The translations under genes were made by a program, and so were the position numbers. Below the pieces are notes generated by a model. That model had not been told where the DNA came from. It did not search any database and saw only the letters and a list, made by a program, of their open reading frames with translations. From Alisma plantago-aquatica (Eukaryota > Streptophyta > Magnoliopsida > Alismatales > Alismataceae), in assembly GCA_963693085.1 (NCBI GenBank), contig OY856411.1, positions 114,568,767-114,632,766 on the forward strand: DNA of 64,000 nt, written 5' to 3'. Positions within the stretch are counted from its first letter, which is position 1; each line of letters starts with the position of its first letter. Positions 35,360 through 46,996 of this stretch are shown here, in pieces.

Positions 35360-37328
35360 TGACGTGGTTTATATTATCGCACTAACAAACTCACTTAGGG
35401 TTGAAATCCCTAAGTTTTTTTTTTAGCAAAACAACGTGCAATAATACCACCCGCAAGCGGACGTGTCTTATCGCAGTATAGTTGAGGATCGAATCCCAAG
35501 GGACAATGTTTTTAAGAATCTTTCTCTAATCAAATCTAGTTGAATCAAGACTAATATTTAGAACAAGGTTGGTTGAATTGAGTTTAATTAAACTAAATGC
35601 AAGGAAAGTAAAAAAGCAAGATTAAAAGTTAATTAAAGATTACTGATGGAAATCGCTGGGATGATCCCGGGTTTCACCACCACTACACATGCAATCACAT
35701 CCAAACATCAAACATCCAGGAAAGATATAACCATTCAAATAGAGCTGCTGCAGAACCCCCCATACAGGCGTCAGGTTCGCGTAAGCATCACCTTAGGTAT
35801 CAGATGTCTCATCACCAACCAGATCACATACTTACAGCTCTGAAGATATAGAAATCCAAATGAAGTTGTGAGCCCCCTATATAGGCATCACACACACAGA
35901 AGCATCACTGTGGGCTAGATGGCTCGTCACCACACAGATCATACACTCACGACCTCAAGGAATCCATTCTATTTCTAGTTTGGGAGTCAACTGCGTTAAT
36001 CGACATTCAAAACCTACACATTGAAGTTCTCGCAACATAGGAAACGAACAAGATAAATGCAAGCAGGTGATCAGTCCACAAGCACACATCGACGATTAAC
36101 AACGAAATGAAAGATTATATACATGCCATGGAATGTTTAACAATAAGATATGAAAGCATGGGCAGCGGGGCTAGTCCCTGCACCCCAACGAAGATAAACT
36201 ACTCACTCATGGTGAGAGAAGCAAGAATAACAAGAGAGGGAGAAGTTTCCACCATGAACATGGTGAAGAAGATGATCACAACACTTGTGGAGAACGATCT
36301 TCTACACAACGTCGGAGCAGATCTGGAAGAAGAGAGAAGAACACCACGATAGATGGGGCAGATCTCCTCTCTCCACCTTCTTCTTATTCTCGTAGTCCTC
36401 TCTCACAACAGGATGAGCAACTCATGGATGAGATGGTGATGTGGAAGTGGCATAGATGCAACTGATCTAGATCCAGATCTAAGCGAGGTGGCTTGCAGAT
36501 CCGAGTCTTCACTCCAGATCTGGGTGAGCAGGCCGCAAAACCACCACGGGGGCAGGTTCTTGGCTATGGAGATCGTCTCCTCAGGCCCAGAACAGACCTG
36601 CAGCCTAACGACATCTGGAGATGATGATTTGACAGGCTGGAATAGTGTTCTATTTATAGGCAGGCTGGGCACCGACTTAGATTCACGACCTAAGTAATTC
36701 TGCAGCAGGTCGCGTCTTTTTGAATGATGCCACGGTCGCGGCTCTTTGCACAGTCGCAGCTGCTTGCATGGTTGCGGCCTTTTTGAATGATGTCGTGGTC
36801 ACGACTTGTTGGTTCAGTCGTGGCTTAGCTACAGGTCGCGACTTTTCAGATGATTTTGCAGTCACGACATTTTGCATGATCGCGGGCTGAGGAGTGGTCG
36901 CGATCTAGAGGCAGATCACGACAAAGGTCGTGGGTGCGATCATTTGTAGGAGGAAGCTCAATCGCGGTGTTGGCAAGGACCCCGGTTGCGGCTTCATTTT
37001 GCCATGGTCGTGACCTTTGCCGCGGTCGTGGCCTTTACCGCGGCGTGGCCTTTTCTGTCGCTATGAGCTCCGTCGGGATCTGGTCATGGGGGCATAGGCT
37101 CCTGGTCGCGGTGTCGTAGACTGGAGGTGTCGAGGTGTAGAAGACGATGCTGTTGGTAGGGAGAGAAGAAAAGAAGAACCGCATGTGCAGAAAATCAATA
37201 GAAATAGGAGTAAAATCAATTAAGCCAAAATGAGTTGCATATAAGAGGAAAAGGCCAATAAAAAGCATGGATGCAACCGAAACTGGGCTAAACGAGATGA
37301 CTGAACTAAGGTGAATAAGCATTCATCA
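35360..37328 (-). repeat. 3' LTR of Athila-like element
   Basis: 1969 bp, with the same ends as the 5' copy. It is about 41 bp longer, mostly because of an extra unit in the CpG-rich repeat near 36710-36900. Confidence 0.95.
36703..37110. repeat. CpG-rich degenerate tandem repeat in 3' LTR U3
   Basis: Counterpart of 46015-46400, with about one additional unit (ctctttgcacagtcgcagctgcttgcatggttgcggc region). Confidence 0.65.
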
Positions 37329-37345
37329 AAATACCCCGAACTTAA
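37329..37345 (-). other. Polypurine tract of Athila-like element
   Basis: The minus strand reads aagttcggggtatt directly before the 3' LTR start TGATGAATGC, similar to the aagtttggggg tracts of this branch. Confidence 0.7.
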
Positions 37346-38818
37346 ACATTTCTCATCCTCGAGTAACACAAGATCTAAAACACTCGCCGGATGAATACTT
37401 TCAGCTCGTGTGATTGCCTCGTCTTCACATCACGATTATTTATTTTCTGCTCGGTATGACTAAGTGTCTGAACATCCTGAGATCACAGAACACATTTTAC
37501 TATATCTTCGTTCTTGAGTTCGCTTCCCAATATCATTTCCTCTCTACTTTTTCCAAAATCAAGCATGTCAGAGAGTTTCGTAAGAGTCCATAGATACCCG
37601 CAGAACAACAAGTGTGCACCTGATCTGACACTGGTGTTTTTAGGATCAGGGAGGCATTCATTGTGCCTTTAGGTGGAAAAGGGAGTGAAGGGTGGTATGG
37701 AAGGAAGAAATAAATCTCTCCTCTATTCGAATCGAGATTTTTATTATATGATTTGCAATTTCATTGATTGCATTTTTTTGTGTGCGAATCTCTCCTCTAT
37801 TCGACTCGAGATTGCATTTCCATTTATGTGCGCTTTGGCATATTTTCTTGGTGATACGTCCCTATTTCGTAGCGAGGGGTATGGAAGAAGCGTAAAGAGA
37901 GAGAGTGTGTGCCACCCCGAACTTAGGGTTTGGCACTATATTGACTATTTTTGTTTGTTTTTGATGAACAGAGGGGTAAGAAGATGATAGAAGAAGTGTA
38001 GAAGAGAGTTTAGATCAGAATGCAACTTGATTTACAATCCAGTGCACCAGGTCATTCTCCTTATCATACTCTTCTCAAATAATGACTTGATGAGGATCCG
38101 GTGGAGATTTCATGCTATTGTTCCACTAGTCAGATAGGAAGCACAACGTGTTTGATCCCTCTCAATTCGACAGATACTTGCCATATCTACTGATCATGAT
38201 GTTAGGATTCATAAGCTTCACACGGTGATTTCTAATCATCTGCTAGTTTCAGAAATTGTTCTCCTTGAGGCTTTGCTTCAAAAAAGGAGGGTATAATGGT
38301 TCAAAACTGCATGGGAAAATAGGATAGCTGGCTAGATAAAGGCTTAGATTGAAACAAAAGCGTCAAAACTTCATCAAGTTTCTCTACAAATTGCTGTGAA
38401 AACTTTTGAAACTTTTGAAAATTTTGAAAAATATTGCTCAAAATTGCAACAAAATTTCAACAATGAAATCTTAAGTCTGAAATGGATAGGAGAGGGTGGA
38501 AAGTAAACTACGTACCACCCACCCTCCACCCCACACTTAGAAATTTGTTCATCTCGAGCAAACTCTAAATATGAGATGGAGGGGTAAACTCGTGCCGGTT
38601 GGTCCACCAGATGTGGTTGCATTCCTTTCGACGATGTGTCCTCCATCTGAAATCTCAAAAATGGAAACTATCAAAGCTTAAGATTGCATCTTGCGATGCA
38701 TTGTCTACCAGGTGCAAAATTTTCTAAAAAACAAAACTAAAAGTAAAATCTAAGTTAAAGATCGGGTTGCCTCCCGACAAGCGCCTTTGTTTTACGTCGA
38801 TGACTCGACGTGATTTCT
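37346..38818 (-). other. Non-coding tail between integrase and polypurine tract
   Basis: About 1.5 kb without a recognisable env-like or other ORF. A minus-strand frame of 94 codons (38374-38658) and an antisense one (37673-37987) have no domain. In Athila elements this interval may carry an extra ORF; here none is visible. Confidence 0.6.
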
Positions 38819-40219
38819 TTATCTCTCTGGTAGGTATGTCAGTTTGGATAGATTCATCAATTCATCAGTGCTAGTATCAGTTGTGGTGAAATATCTCTTC
38901 AAGCATTGGCCATTTGCCACAAAATCACCTGACTTCTTACTCCATAAGGTAAATGCACCAAGTGGGTAGATGCTCTTGACAATGTATGGCCCAAACCACC
39001 AAGAATGGAGTTTTCCTGGGAATAACTTCAGTCTTGAGTTGAACAGTAGAACTTGGTCTCCCACTTGAATGTCCTTCCTCTTCAGGTGACCATCATGCCA
39101 AAGTTTCGTGCGTTCCTTGTAGATTTGTGCATTCTCATAAGCTGTCATTCGGAGTTCATCCAACTCTTGAAATTGTAGAATCCTGGCTTCGCCAGCTTTC
39201 TTCATGTTAAAATTTAGCTGTTTGATTGCCCACCATGCTTTATGTTCTAGTTCCACAGATAAGTGACATGATTTTCCATAGATAAGTCTGAAGGGTGTTG
39301 TTCCAAGAGGAGTTTTGAACGCAGTTCGGTAGGCCCATAAGGAGTCATTGATTTTCAATGACCAATCCTTTCGGTTGCGTCCTACTGTATTTTCCAGGAT
39401 AGGTTTGAGTTGGTGGTTCGAAACCTCTACCTACCCACTAGTTTGTGGGTGGTAGGGGGAAGCTACCTTGTGTGTTACACCATATCTTCTCAACAACGCT
39501 TCAAAGCTTCTTTCCAGAAAATGAGAACCTCCGTTAGAGATCACAGTGCGTGGAACTCCAAAATGGGGAAAAATGATATCTTTGAACATTTTAATGACGG
39601 GTTTTGAATCGCTAGTGACCGTTGGTATTGCCTCTACCCATTTGGAGACATAATAAACCGCGACTAGGATGTAGGAAAATCAATGTGAAGATGGGAATGG
39701 ACCCATGTAGTCCACTCCCCAGACATCAAAAATCTCAACTTCTTGCCATAGCTTAAGTGGCATCTCATCTCTTTTCGTAATGTTTCCCATTCTATGACAC
39801 TTGTCACATGACAAAACAAAGTTATAAGCATCTCTAGATATGGTTGGCCAAAAGAAACCACATTGCAAAACCTTCAAAGAAGTTTTCTTAGAACTCATAT
39901 GGTCTCCGACTGGGCCTGAGTGGCATTGTTCTAAAATAAGTTGGGCTTCTTCCTCAGTGATACAACATCTGTAGAGACCATCAGCACAGAGCTTGAAAAG
40001 GTACGGTTCATCCCAGTGATATTGCCTCACATCATGCATGAATTTCTTTAGAGCATTGCCAGTACACTCAGGGTGTATGACACCGTCGGCACGGTAGTTC
40101 ACATAGTCCGAGTACCAAGGAGTAGCTTTTGAGAATTTCATAAGCTGGTCATTTGGAAGAGAGTCGTTAATTGGTATCTTCTCAGTTTCTAGAGTGTGGA
40201 TACAACTTAAGTGGCCTGC
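38819..40219 (-). pseudogene. Integrase of Athila-like element
   Basis: The N-terminal zinc-binding part has HSGPVGDH (about 39900-39925) and CDKCHR (about 39793-39812). The core shows [10 protein letters not shown] with the first catalytic Asp. At 39533-39535 the second catalytic position is AAC: the text reads ISNGGSHF where D is expected, an Asn replacement. VEVSNHQLKPILEN keeps the Glu. The C-terminal part has WAYRTAFKTPLGTTPFRLIY and GDQVLLFNSRLKLFPGKLHS. Stops TGA 39680-39682 and TAG 39431-39433 interrupt it; the TAA at 38819-38821 may be the natural end. It would insert the cDNA, and is now inactive. Confidence 0.9.
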
Positions 40220-40580
40220 TACAACATTTTCTGTGCCTCTTTTATCCCTAATCTCAAGATCAAATTCTTGCAATAGGAGAATCCATCTTATTAGCCTTGG
40301 TTTTGCATCTTTCTTTTTTAGAAGATAATGAATAGAAGAGTGATCGGTGTAGACAATAACCTTTGAACCAATGAGGTAGGATCTAAACTTATCAAAGGCA
40401 TATACGACTGCTAGGAGTTCCTTCTCAGTAGTTGCGTAGTTCCTCTGAGCTTCGTCAAGGGTCTTTGATGCATAATAGATGACATGATGTTTCTTCTCTA
40501 TACATTAGCCCAGAACGGCACCCACAATGTAATCACTGGCATCACACATAATTTCGAATGGGTGATCCCAATCCGGGGCT
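40220..40580 (-). pseudogene. RNase H of Athila-like element
   Basis: The domain has FEIMCDASDYIVGAVLG with the first acidic residue, [18 protein letters not shown] with the second and [14 protein letters not shown] with the third, then the tether [20 protein letters not shown]. It would remove RNA from the RNA-DNA hybrid. A TAA at 40505-40507 falls just after the first motif. The next codon is TGT, and both changes fit C-to-T transitions at CAA and CGT. Confidence 0.9.
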
Positions 40581-41572
40581 TGAATGATGGGTGTTTTTGT
40601 AAGGGCATGCTTTAGGTTGTTGAAACTCTTGATACACTCTCCATCAAAATGGAAATCAGCGTCCTTCAGCAACAAGTTTTTCATGGGCTTGGTTATCTTG
40701 GAGAAGTCCTTGATAAACCTTCTGTAGAAGCCCGCATGACCAAGGAATGCACAGACTTCTCTTATGTTGGTAGGGATAGATAGTTTGGAGATTACTTCAA
40801 TCTTGGCCTTGTCCACTTCAATTCCTCGATTACTGACCCTATGGCCAAGGACAATGCCTTCTTTTACCATAAAGTGAAATTTCTCCCAATTTAGCACAAG
40901 ATGTACTTCTTTACATCGTTTGAGGACCAGGGACAGGTGCTTCAGGCAGGAGTCGTATGAACCCCCATATACAGAGAAATCATCCATAAAAACTTCCATA
41001 ATGGTTTCGGTTAAACCAGAAAATATGGCTGCCATGCAGCGTTGGAAGGTTGCAGACGCATTACAGAGTCCGAATGGCATCCTTCTAAAGGCATATGTTC
41101 CAAAGGGGCAGGTAAACATAGTTTTCTCTTGGTCATCGAGATGTATAGGGATTTGATAAAATCCAGAGTAACCATCAAGATAGCAAAAATATTCATAATG
41201 AGCTAATCGCTCTAAGACTTGATCTAGGAAAGGCATCGGAAAATGAACCTTGCGTGTGGCCTTGTTCAATTTTCTATAATCGATGCACATCCTCCACCCA
41301 GTTACTGTTCGGGCAGGGATGAGTTCATTATTTTCATTCTGTATCACAGTAGTGCCACCCTTTTTTGGAACAACATGTACAGGACTCACCCAAGGTGAGT
41401 CAGATATTGGATAGATGATTCCGATAGTGAGCAACTTGATGACTTCACCACGGACCACTTCCTTCATATTAGGGTTCAACTTCCGTTGATGCTCAACAGT
41501 CAGCCTGTGGTCTTCCACCATAGGGATTTTGTGCATGCAAAGTGCTTGACTGACCCCAGTGAGATCGCTCAT
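40580..41572 (-). pseudogene. Reverse transcriptase of Athila-like element
   Basis: This is the best preserved domain of the window. It runs without a stop from 41572 to 40505. Motifs in order: KLNPNMKEVVRGEVIKLL, SPWVSPVHVVPKKGG, GWRMCIDYRKLNKATRK, HFPMPFLDQVLERLA, YCYLDGYSG-type (FCYLDGYSGFYQIPI), TFTCPFGTYAFRRMPFGL-type, then the catalytic VFMDDFSVYGGS at about 40977-40992, then EGIVLGHRVSNRGIEVDKAK and the connection AFLGHAGFYRRFIKDFSK. The catalytic Asp residues are kept. Upstream stop TAA at 41603-41605 separates it from protease. Confidence 0.95.
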
Positions 41573-41896
41573 CTTGTAGCCAATAGCTTTCTTTCTTTCC
41601 CTTTATTCTTTCAGGAGTTTATCTTCTTGTTCAGTCGTTAGATCAGAATTTATAATAACTGGACAAACTTTGAGATCATCCAAAAACACGTACTTAAGTC
41701 CCTCAGATAGAGGCTTCATTTCAGGGGCTTCTAGCTTCTCACATGGCTCTTCAGATACATTCACAGCTTTGAGTTCCTCGATCCTGGCTTCAAGAACTTC
41801 GTCTACAGAGTCGAGGTGAAGGATACAATCCTTAACTTGTGCACTGATGGAATTATCAGCAGATGGGTTTGTTAGAGCTGCTTCTAAAGGATCATC

Positions 41897-42335
41897 CTAT
41901 TCATACTCCTCTTGTGTGAGGAGCGACATTTGCTCAATGCAATCAATCAAATAGACTTCTTCCTGCATGCTTGGTCTTTGCATGCTTTCAAAAACTTTGA
42001 ACTTGAGGGTTTCTTTCCCTAGTCTAAACAGTAAGGTCCCAGCTTCAACGTCGATCAAGGCTCTTGCGGTGGCAAGGAACGGACGGCCAAAGATAAGAGG
42101 GTATCTGGCGTCTTCCTTTATGTCCATGATGAAAAAGTCATAGGGGACATAAGAGTCTTTTCCAACCTTGACAGGGACATCTTCAATGATTCCTAAGGGA
42201 AGAGTCATGGAGTTATCTGCAAGTTGTATGGTCATTCCCATTGGGAGAAGTTATGCAAACCCTAGCCTCTTACAAAGGCTAAGTGGCATGATAGAGATGC
42301 TAGCACCAAGATCATCCAATCCCTTATTACATGAG
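41897..42335 (-). pseudogene. Aspartic protease of Athila-like element
   Basis: The active-site loop reads DDLGASISIMPLSLCKRLG (around 42275-42335), where D-L-G-A-S replaces the usual D-T/S-G, a form seen in Athila proteases. TIQLADNSMTLPLGIIEDV and the flap-side YPLIFGRPFLATARALIDV follow. It would release gag, RT and integrase from the polyprotein. Stops at 42368-42370 (TGA, before the domain), 42251-42253 (TAA, within it) and 41897-41899 (TAG, at its end) break it. It is in frame with RT downstream. Confidence 0.85.
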
Positions 42336-42442
42336 GAGTCACCGATATGACATGAAATCCCAAAGGATCACGGGTCTTTATGCTTCTTGGGCATCTTGCT
42401 CTGGATGATATCAGAAGTAGTTGATGCTAGCTTAACTGTCTC

Positions 42443-44496
42443 TTATTCTTCGGTTATATATTTCCTTATGAGAAGAGACTTAAAGTACTTAGTCCAGGCT
42501 GGTATCTCGGCCAGCGCATCTAGAAAGGGTATGTCTACATGAAGCTTCTTCATAACTTCTTTAAACTTGTTGAATCGAGTATCGAGCTTTGTCTGCTTCA
42601 AATGAGCTGGGAAGGGATGACGGGGCTTGTATACTGGCACATCCGGCTCAGGGGTGTCTTCTGCCTCCGCAGCCAATGGTTCCTCCAATCTTGCTTTGTC
42701 TGTCTTATCAATGGTTGGTTGTTCCTTCGGTTGAGACTCAGGTATTGTAGAGTCTTAGACATTCATAGAGTCATCATCATTTGTTGCCACTATTGGTATC
42801 TTAGCAGGGGAGTCAGAATAGTTTTTCCTAGACCTGGTGGTGACAGCCTTTAGTTGATCCGGATGTTTAGGATTGTTTTTGGGTTGTCCAGCAAAGGTTC
42901 CAGTAGGTGGCTTCATGCTAGCTGCAAGTTGAGCTAGTTGAGATTCAATAGCCTTCTGGTGGGCTTGCTGGTTAGCTATCATAGTCTGCTATGACTGCAA
43001 CATCTTCTCACTAGCTGACAATTTGTCATGAGGGGAGATAGGATCGGCTTGTGGCCCTTGTTGTTGCTGTTGATAGAGGACTTGGTTGGGGCTCTGAAAC
43101 TGAGAATTGTTCTGATAATTGTTGTAGTTCCTATTCTGGTAGTTTCCTCTAAATTTCCTTGATTCCCGAAATTTGGTTGTTGGTTATACTGGAATCCTGG
43201 CGGGCCTCGTTGTTGAGTATTTGAACTAAGTTGTCGCGAGTTTTCCGCTCCAGAAGGGTTCCCATATTGAAAACCTGGATGGTTCCTATTCAGACTCGGA
43301 TTATAGTACCCTTGACCAGGGATGGTGTTGACAGCATTCAGATTTTCCATTTGACCATTATCTCCTTGAGCACAGGTATTTCTCAAGACAACATCATAGA
43401 GAATGTTACATGCTAGAGTAGAATGATCAGTTCCTTTGCATGCTTCACAGAAGAGTGAGGCTGACTTAACTTGCTCTTGTTGTCGAGGGGGCGAACGTCT
43501 TCTTTCATAAGCTGCAAGAGATGATTCTAGATGGTCTTGCTTTGCAACTAGGAGTTTGAGAGTTTCAGCGATAGACTTGTACTCGAGTGTTTCTTCATCC
43601 ATAGCTACCTTCGGCACTCCTTTGCCAACAGGTCTACCCCAGTTGGCTTGGTTTTCATCTCTAAGGGTTACAACCTTCCATGCGCTATCATAACTCTGAC
43701 GCATGAAGTTTCCTCCAGACGACGAATCCAAAAACCTCTTGATATCATCGTCCACACCTCTATAAAAGATTTCAATGAGCTGATTCTTTGGAATGCCATG
43801 ATGTGGACACTTGCGTAGAAGCTCTTTATATCTTTCCCATGCTTTAGCTAAGGATTTTCCAGGGGCCTGGGTGAATTGTGTTATTCGGCCCCTGATTTCA
43901 TAGGTGAGAGAAGGTGGATAAAACTTTTCCAGAAAAACATTTTGAAGTTGTTCCCAAGTGGTGATGGGTTCACATTGCAAAGAGTTATACCAACTCATGG
44001 ATCTATCGGCAAGAGACTATTTGAAGAGACGGAGTCTAATGGCATCATCTGTGACTCCATTTTGCTTTGTCATGGCACATAAATCTATAAACCTCAGAAG
44101 ATGTTCTTGACTATCTTCTCCTTGCTTACCATAGAAAGGACTGTTTTGAAGCAACGTAACTCAATGTGCTCTTATCTCAAAGTTGGGAGTGTTGATGGGA
44201 GGAGGTTGTACTGGATGATGAATGTCAACAGCTTTAGGGATTGAGAACTCCCTAAGGTCCTTTTGTAACTCTGCTTGTTGAGCTGCTGCTTGGGCTGCTT
44301 GGATTTCTTCTTGAACTGCAGCTCGAGCTTCTTGCATAAGTCTATCTTTTTGTGCATTGAGGGCTTGAGCTACCCTTTGAGCAATTTCCTCCTCTTGAGC
44401 CATTCTTGCTTGATTTTCTCTGCACTGACGGAGAAAGGTTCTGTCTATCTCAGGGTCAAAGCTAGTAGAGAGTCCGGGACTGTCTGAGCGGCGCAT
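42443..44496 (-). pseudogene. gag: gag of Athila-like element
   Basis: The first ATG considered (44496) opens MRRSDSPGLSTSF, followed by a Gln/Ala-rich helix. The capsid part contains MSWYNSLQCEPITTWEQLQ and FLEKFYPPS near 43998-43900. The nucleocapsid knuckle is CEACKGTDHSTLAC at about 43408-43449 (C-x2-C-x4-H-x4-C). An Asn/Gln-rich stretch and a Pro/Glu-rich C-terminus lead to protease. The protein would form the particle that packages element RNA. Breaks: stops at 44161-44163 (TGA), 44017-44019 (TAG), 42989-42991 (TAG), 42755-42757 (TAA) and 42443-42445 (TAA), and a one-base deletion frameshift near 43152 in the Asn-rich part. Confidence 0.85.
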
Positions 44497-44654
44497 ACAC
44501 TAGACTTTGTGGGTACCTAGGATAAAAAGATCTTTTGCTGGTAAGATGGACGAAGTAGAAACAAAATCAAGTATATATGATCGATAGTATCAAAAGTAAA
44601 AGAAAAACCTAATTTAGCCTCAAAAGAACTAGATTTAACTAGACGATTCCGTTG

Positions 44655-44672
44655 TCCCCGGCAACGATGCCA
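44655..44672 (-). other. Primer binding site of Athila-like element
   Basis: The minus strand reads TGGCATCGTTGCCGGGGA five bases inside the 5' LTR. It differs by two bases from TGGCGCCGTTGCCGGGGA, the tRNA-Asp-complementary site known in Athila-type elements; CG-to-CA decay explains part of this. Confidence 0.85.
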
Positions 44673-45962
44673 GAATTTGACGTGGTTTATATTATCGCAC
44701 TAACAAACTCACTTAGGGTTGAAATCCCTTAGTTTTTTTACCAAAACAACGTGTAATAATACCACCCGCAAGCGGACGGGTCTTATCGCAGTATAGTTGA
44801 GAATTGAATCCCAAGGGACAACGTTTTTAAGAATCTTTCTCTAGTCGAATCTAGTTGAATCAAGACTAATATTTAGAACAAGGTTGGTTGAATTGAGTTT
44901 AATTAAACTAAATGCAAGGAAAGTAAAAAGCATGATTAAAAGTTAATTAAAGATTAATGATGGAAATCGCTGGGATGATCTCGGGTTTCACCACCACTAC
45001 ACATGCAATCACATCCAAACATCAAACATCCAGGCAAGATATAACCATTCAAATAGAGCTGCTGCAGAACCCCCCATATGGGCATCATGTTCGTGTAAGC
45101 ATCACCTTAGGTATTAGATGTCTCGTCACCAACCAGATCACATACTTACGGCTCCGAATATACAAAAATCCAAATGAAGTTGTGAGCCCCCTATACAGGC
45201 ATCAGGAACACAGAAGCATCATCGTGGGCTAGATGGCTCGTCACCACACAGATCATACACTCACGACCTCAAGGAATACCATTCTATTTCTAGTTTGGGA
45301 GTCAACCGCGTTAATCAACATTCAAAACCTACACATTGAAGTTCTCACAACATAGGAAACAAACAAGATAAATGCAAGTAGGTGATTAGTCCACAAGCAC
45401 ACATCGACGATTAACAACGAAATGAAAGATTATATACATGCCATGGAATGTTTAACAATAAGATATGAAAGCATGGGCAGCGGGGCTAGTCCCCGCACCC
45501 CAGTGAAGGTAAACTACTCGCTCATGGTGAGAGAAGCAAGAATAACAAGAGAGGGAGAAGTTTTCGCCATGAACATGGTGAAGAAGATGATCACAACTCT
45601 TGTGGAGAACGGTCTTCTACACAACGTCGGAGAAGATCTGGAAGAAGAGAGAAGAACACCACGACAGACGGGGCAGATCTCCTCTCTCCACCTTCTTATT
45701 CTCATAGTCCTCACTCATAGCAGGAGGAGCAACTAGTGGACGAGATGGTGATGTGGAAGTGGCGTAGATGCAGCAGATCTAGATCCAGATCTAAGTGAGG
45801 TGGCTTGCAGATCCGAGTCTTCACTCCAGATCTGGGTGAGCAGGCCGCAAAACCACCACGGGGGCAGGTTCTTGGCTATGGAGATCGTCTCCTCAGGCCC
45901 AGAACAGACCTGCAGCCTAACGGTGTCTGGAGATGATGATTTGATAGGTTGGAATAGTGTTC

Positions 45963-45970
45963 TATTTATA
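45963..45970 (-). promoter_or_regulatory. TATA box of Athila-like 5' LTR
   Basis: Plus strand tatttata within ttctatttatagacaggc gives TCTATAAATAG on the minus strand. The same site is kept in the 3' LTR at 36651-36658. Position about 640 bp into the LTR fits a U3/R boundary just downstream. Confidence 0.6.
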
Positions 45971-46014
45971 GACAGGCTGGGCACCGACTTAGATTCGCGA
46001 CCTAAGTAATTTTG

Positions 46015-46400
46015 CAGCACGTCACAACTTTTTGAATGATGTCACAGTCGCGGCCTTTTTGAATGATTCCGCGGTCGCGGCTTGTTGGTTTGGTCGTGCC
46101 TTAGCTGTAGGTCGTGACTTTTCGGACGATTCCACAATCACGACATTTTTCACGGTCGCGGGCTGAGGAGTGGTCGCGATCTAGAGGCAGATCGTGGCAA
46201 AGGTCTCGGGCGTGATCATTTGTAGGAGGAAGCTCAGTCGCGGTGTTGGCAAGGACCCCAGTCACGACTTCATTTTTCCGCGGTCATGGCCTTTTCTGCG
46301 GTCACGGCCTTTGCCGCGGTCGTGGCCTTTTCTGTCGCTGTGAGCTCCGTCGGGATCTGCTCATGGGGGCGTAGGCTCCTGGTCGCGGCGTCGTAGACTG
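46015..46400. repeat. CpG-rich degenerate tandem repeat in 5' LTR U3
   Basis: Variants of ggtcgcggc separated by ctttttgaatgatg-type spacers recur about every 20-40 bp (gtcgcggc, gtcacgac, gtcgtggc). The differences are largely C-to-T or G-to-A at CpG. It lies in the U3 promoter region upstream of the TATA box. Confidence 0.65.
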
Positions 46401-46605
46401 GAGGTGTTGAGGTGTAGAAGACGATACTGTTGGTAGGGAGAGAAGAAAAGAAGAACCGCAGGTGCAGAAAATCAATAGAAATAGGAGTAAAATCAATTAA
46501 TCCAAAATGAGTTGCATATAAGAGGAAAATGCCAATAAAAAGCACGGATGCAACTGAAACTTGGCTAAACGAGATGATTGAACTAAGGTGAATAAGCATT
46601 CATCA

Positions 46606-46610
46606 ACTAT
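46606..46610. repeat. Right target-site duplication ACTAT of Athila-like element
   Basis: Pairs with 35355-35359. Confidence 0.95.
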
Positions 46611-46635
46611 ACATACACACCCATATATACATATA

Positions 46636-46926
<291 letters not shown>

Positions 46927-46996
46927 TACATCAATAATATGAGACCCATTTATTAACTTATATGAATCTTGAATTAAGTTGAGCAATGAAATTAAT

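Larger units (their letters stand above)
35360..46605 (-). mobile_element. Complete Athila-like Ty3/gypsy element, coding region decayed
   Basis: Reading on the minus strand: 5' LTR 46605-44678, a tRNA-Asp-type PBS, gag, protease, RT, RNase H, integrase, a 1.5-kb non-coding tail, a polypurine tract and the 3' LTR at 37328-35360. An exact 5-bp duplication ACTAT flanks it. The total is about 11.2 kb. Protein order and motifs (DLG-A-S protease, FMDD RT, C-x2-C-x4-H-x4-C knuckle) and the PBS place it in the Athila/Tat branch. Gag and pol lie in one frame apart from one frameshift, with 12 stops, so it is non-autonomous today. LTR divergence by eye is about 7% over about 300 nt. Confidence 0.95.
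44678..46605 (-). repeat. 5' LTR of Athila-like element
   Basis: 1928 bp; the minus strand begins TGATGAATGC and ends CCACGTCA. The other LTR is 35360-37328. Open frames that recur in both LTRs (for example 45422-45736 and 36107-36352, plus strand) reflect duplication of the LTR and are not genes. Confidence 0.95.

Noticed and set aside
36107..36352. 81-codon plus-strand ORF with a similar copy at 45422-45736
   Set aside because: The similarity is due to duplication of the LTR, and the frame is antisense to the element.
37673..37987. 104-codon plus-strand ORF
   Set aside because: Antisense to the non-coding tail of the Athila-like element, and no recognised motif.
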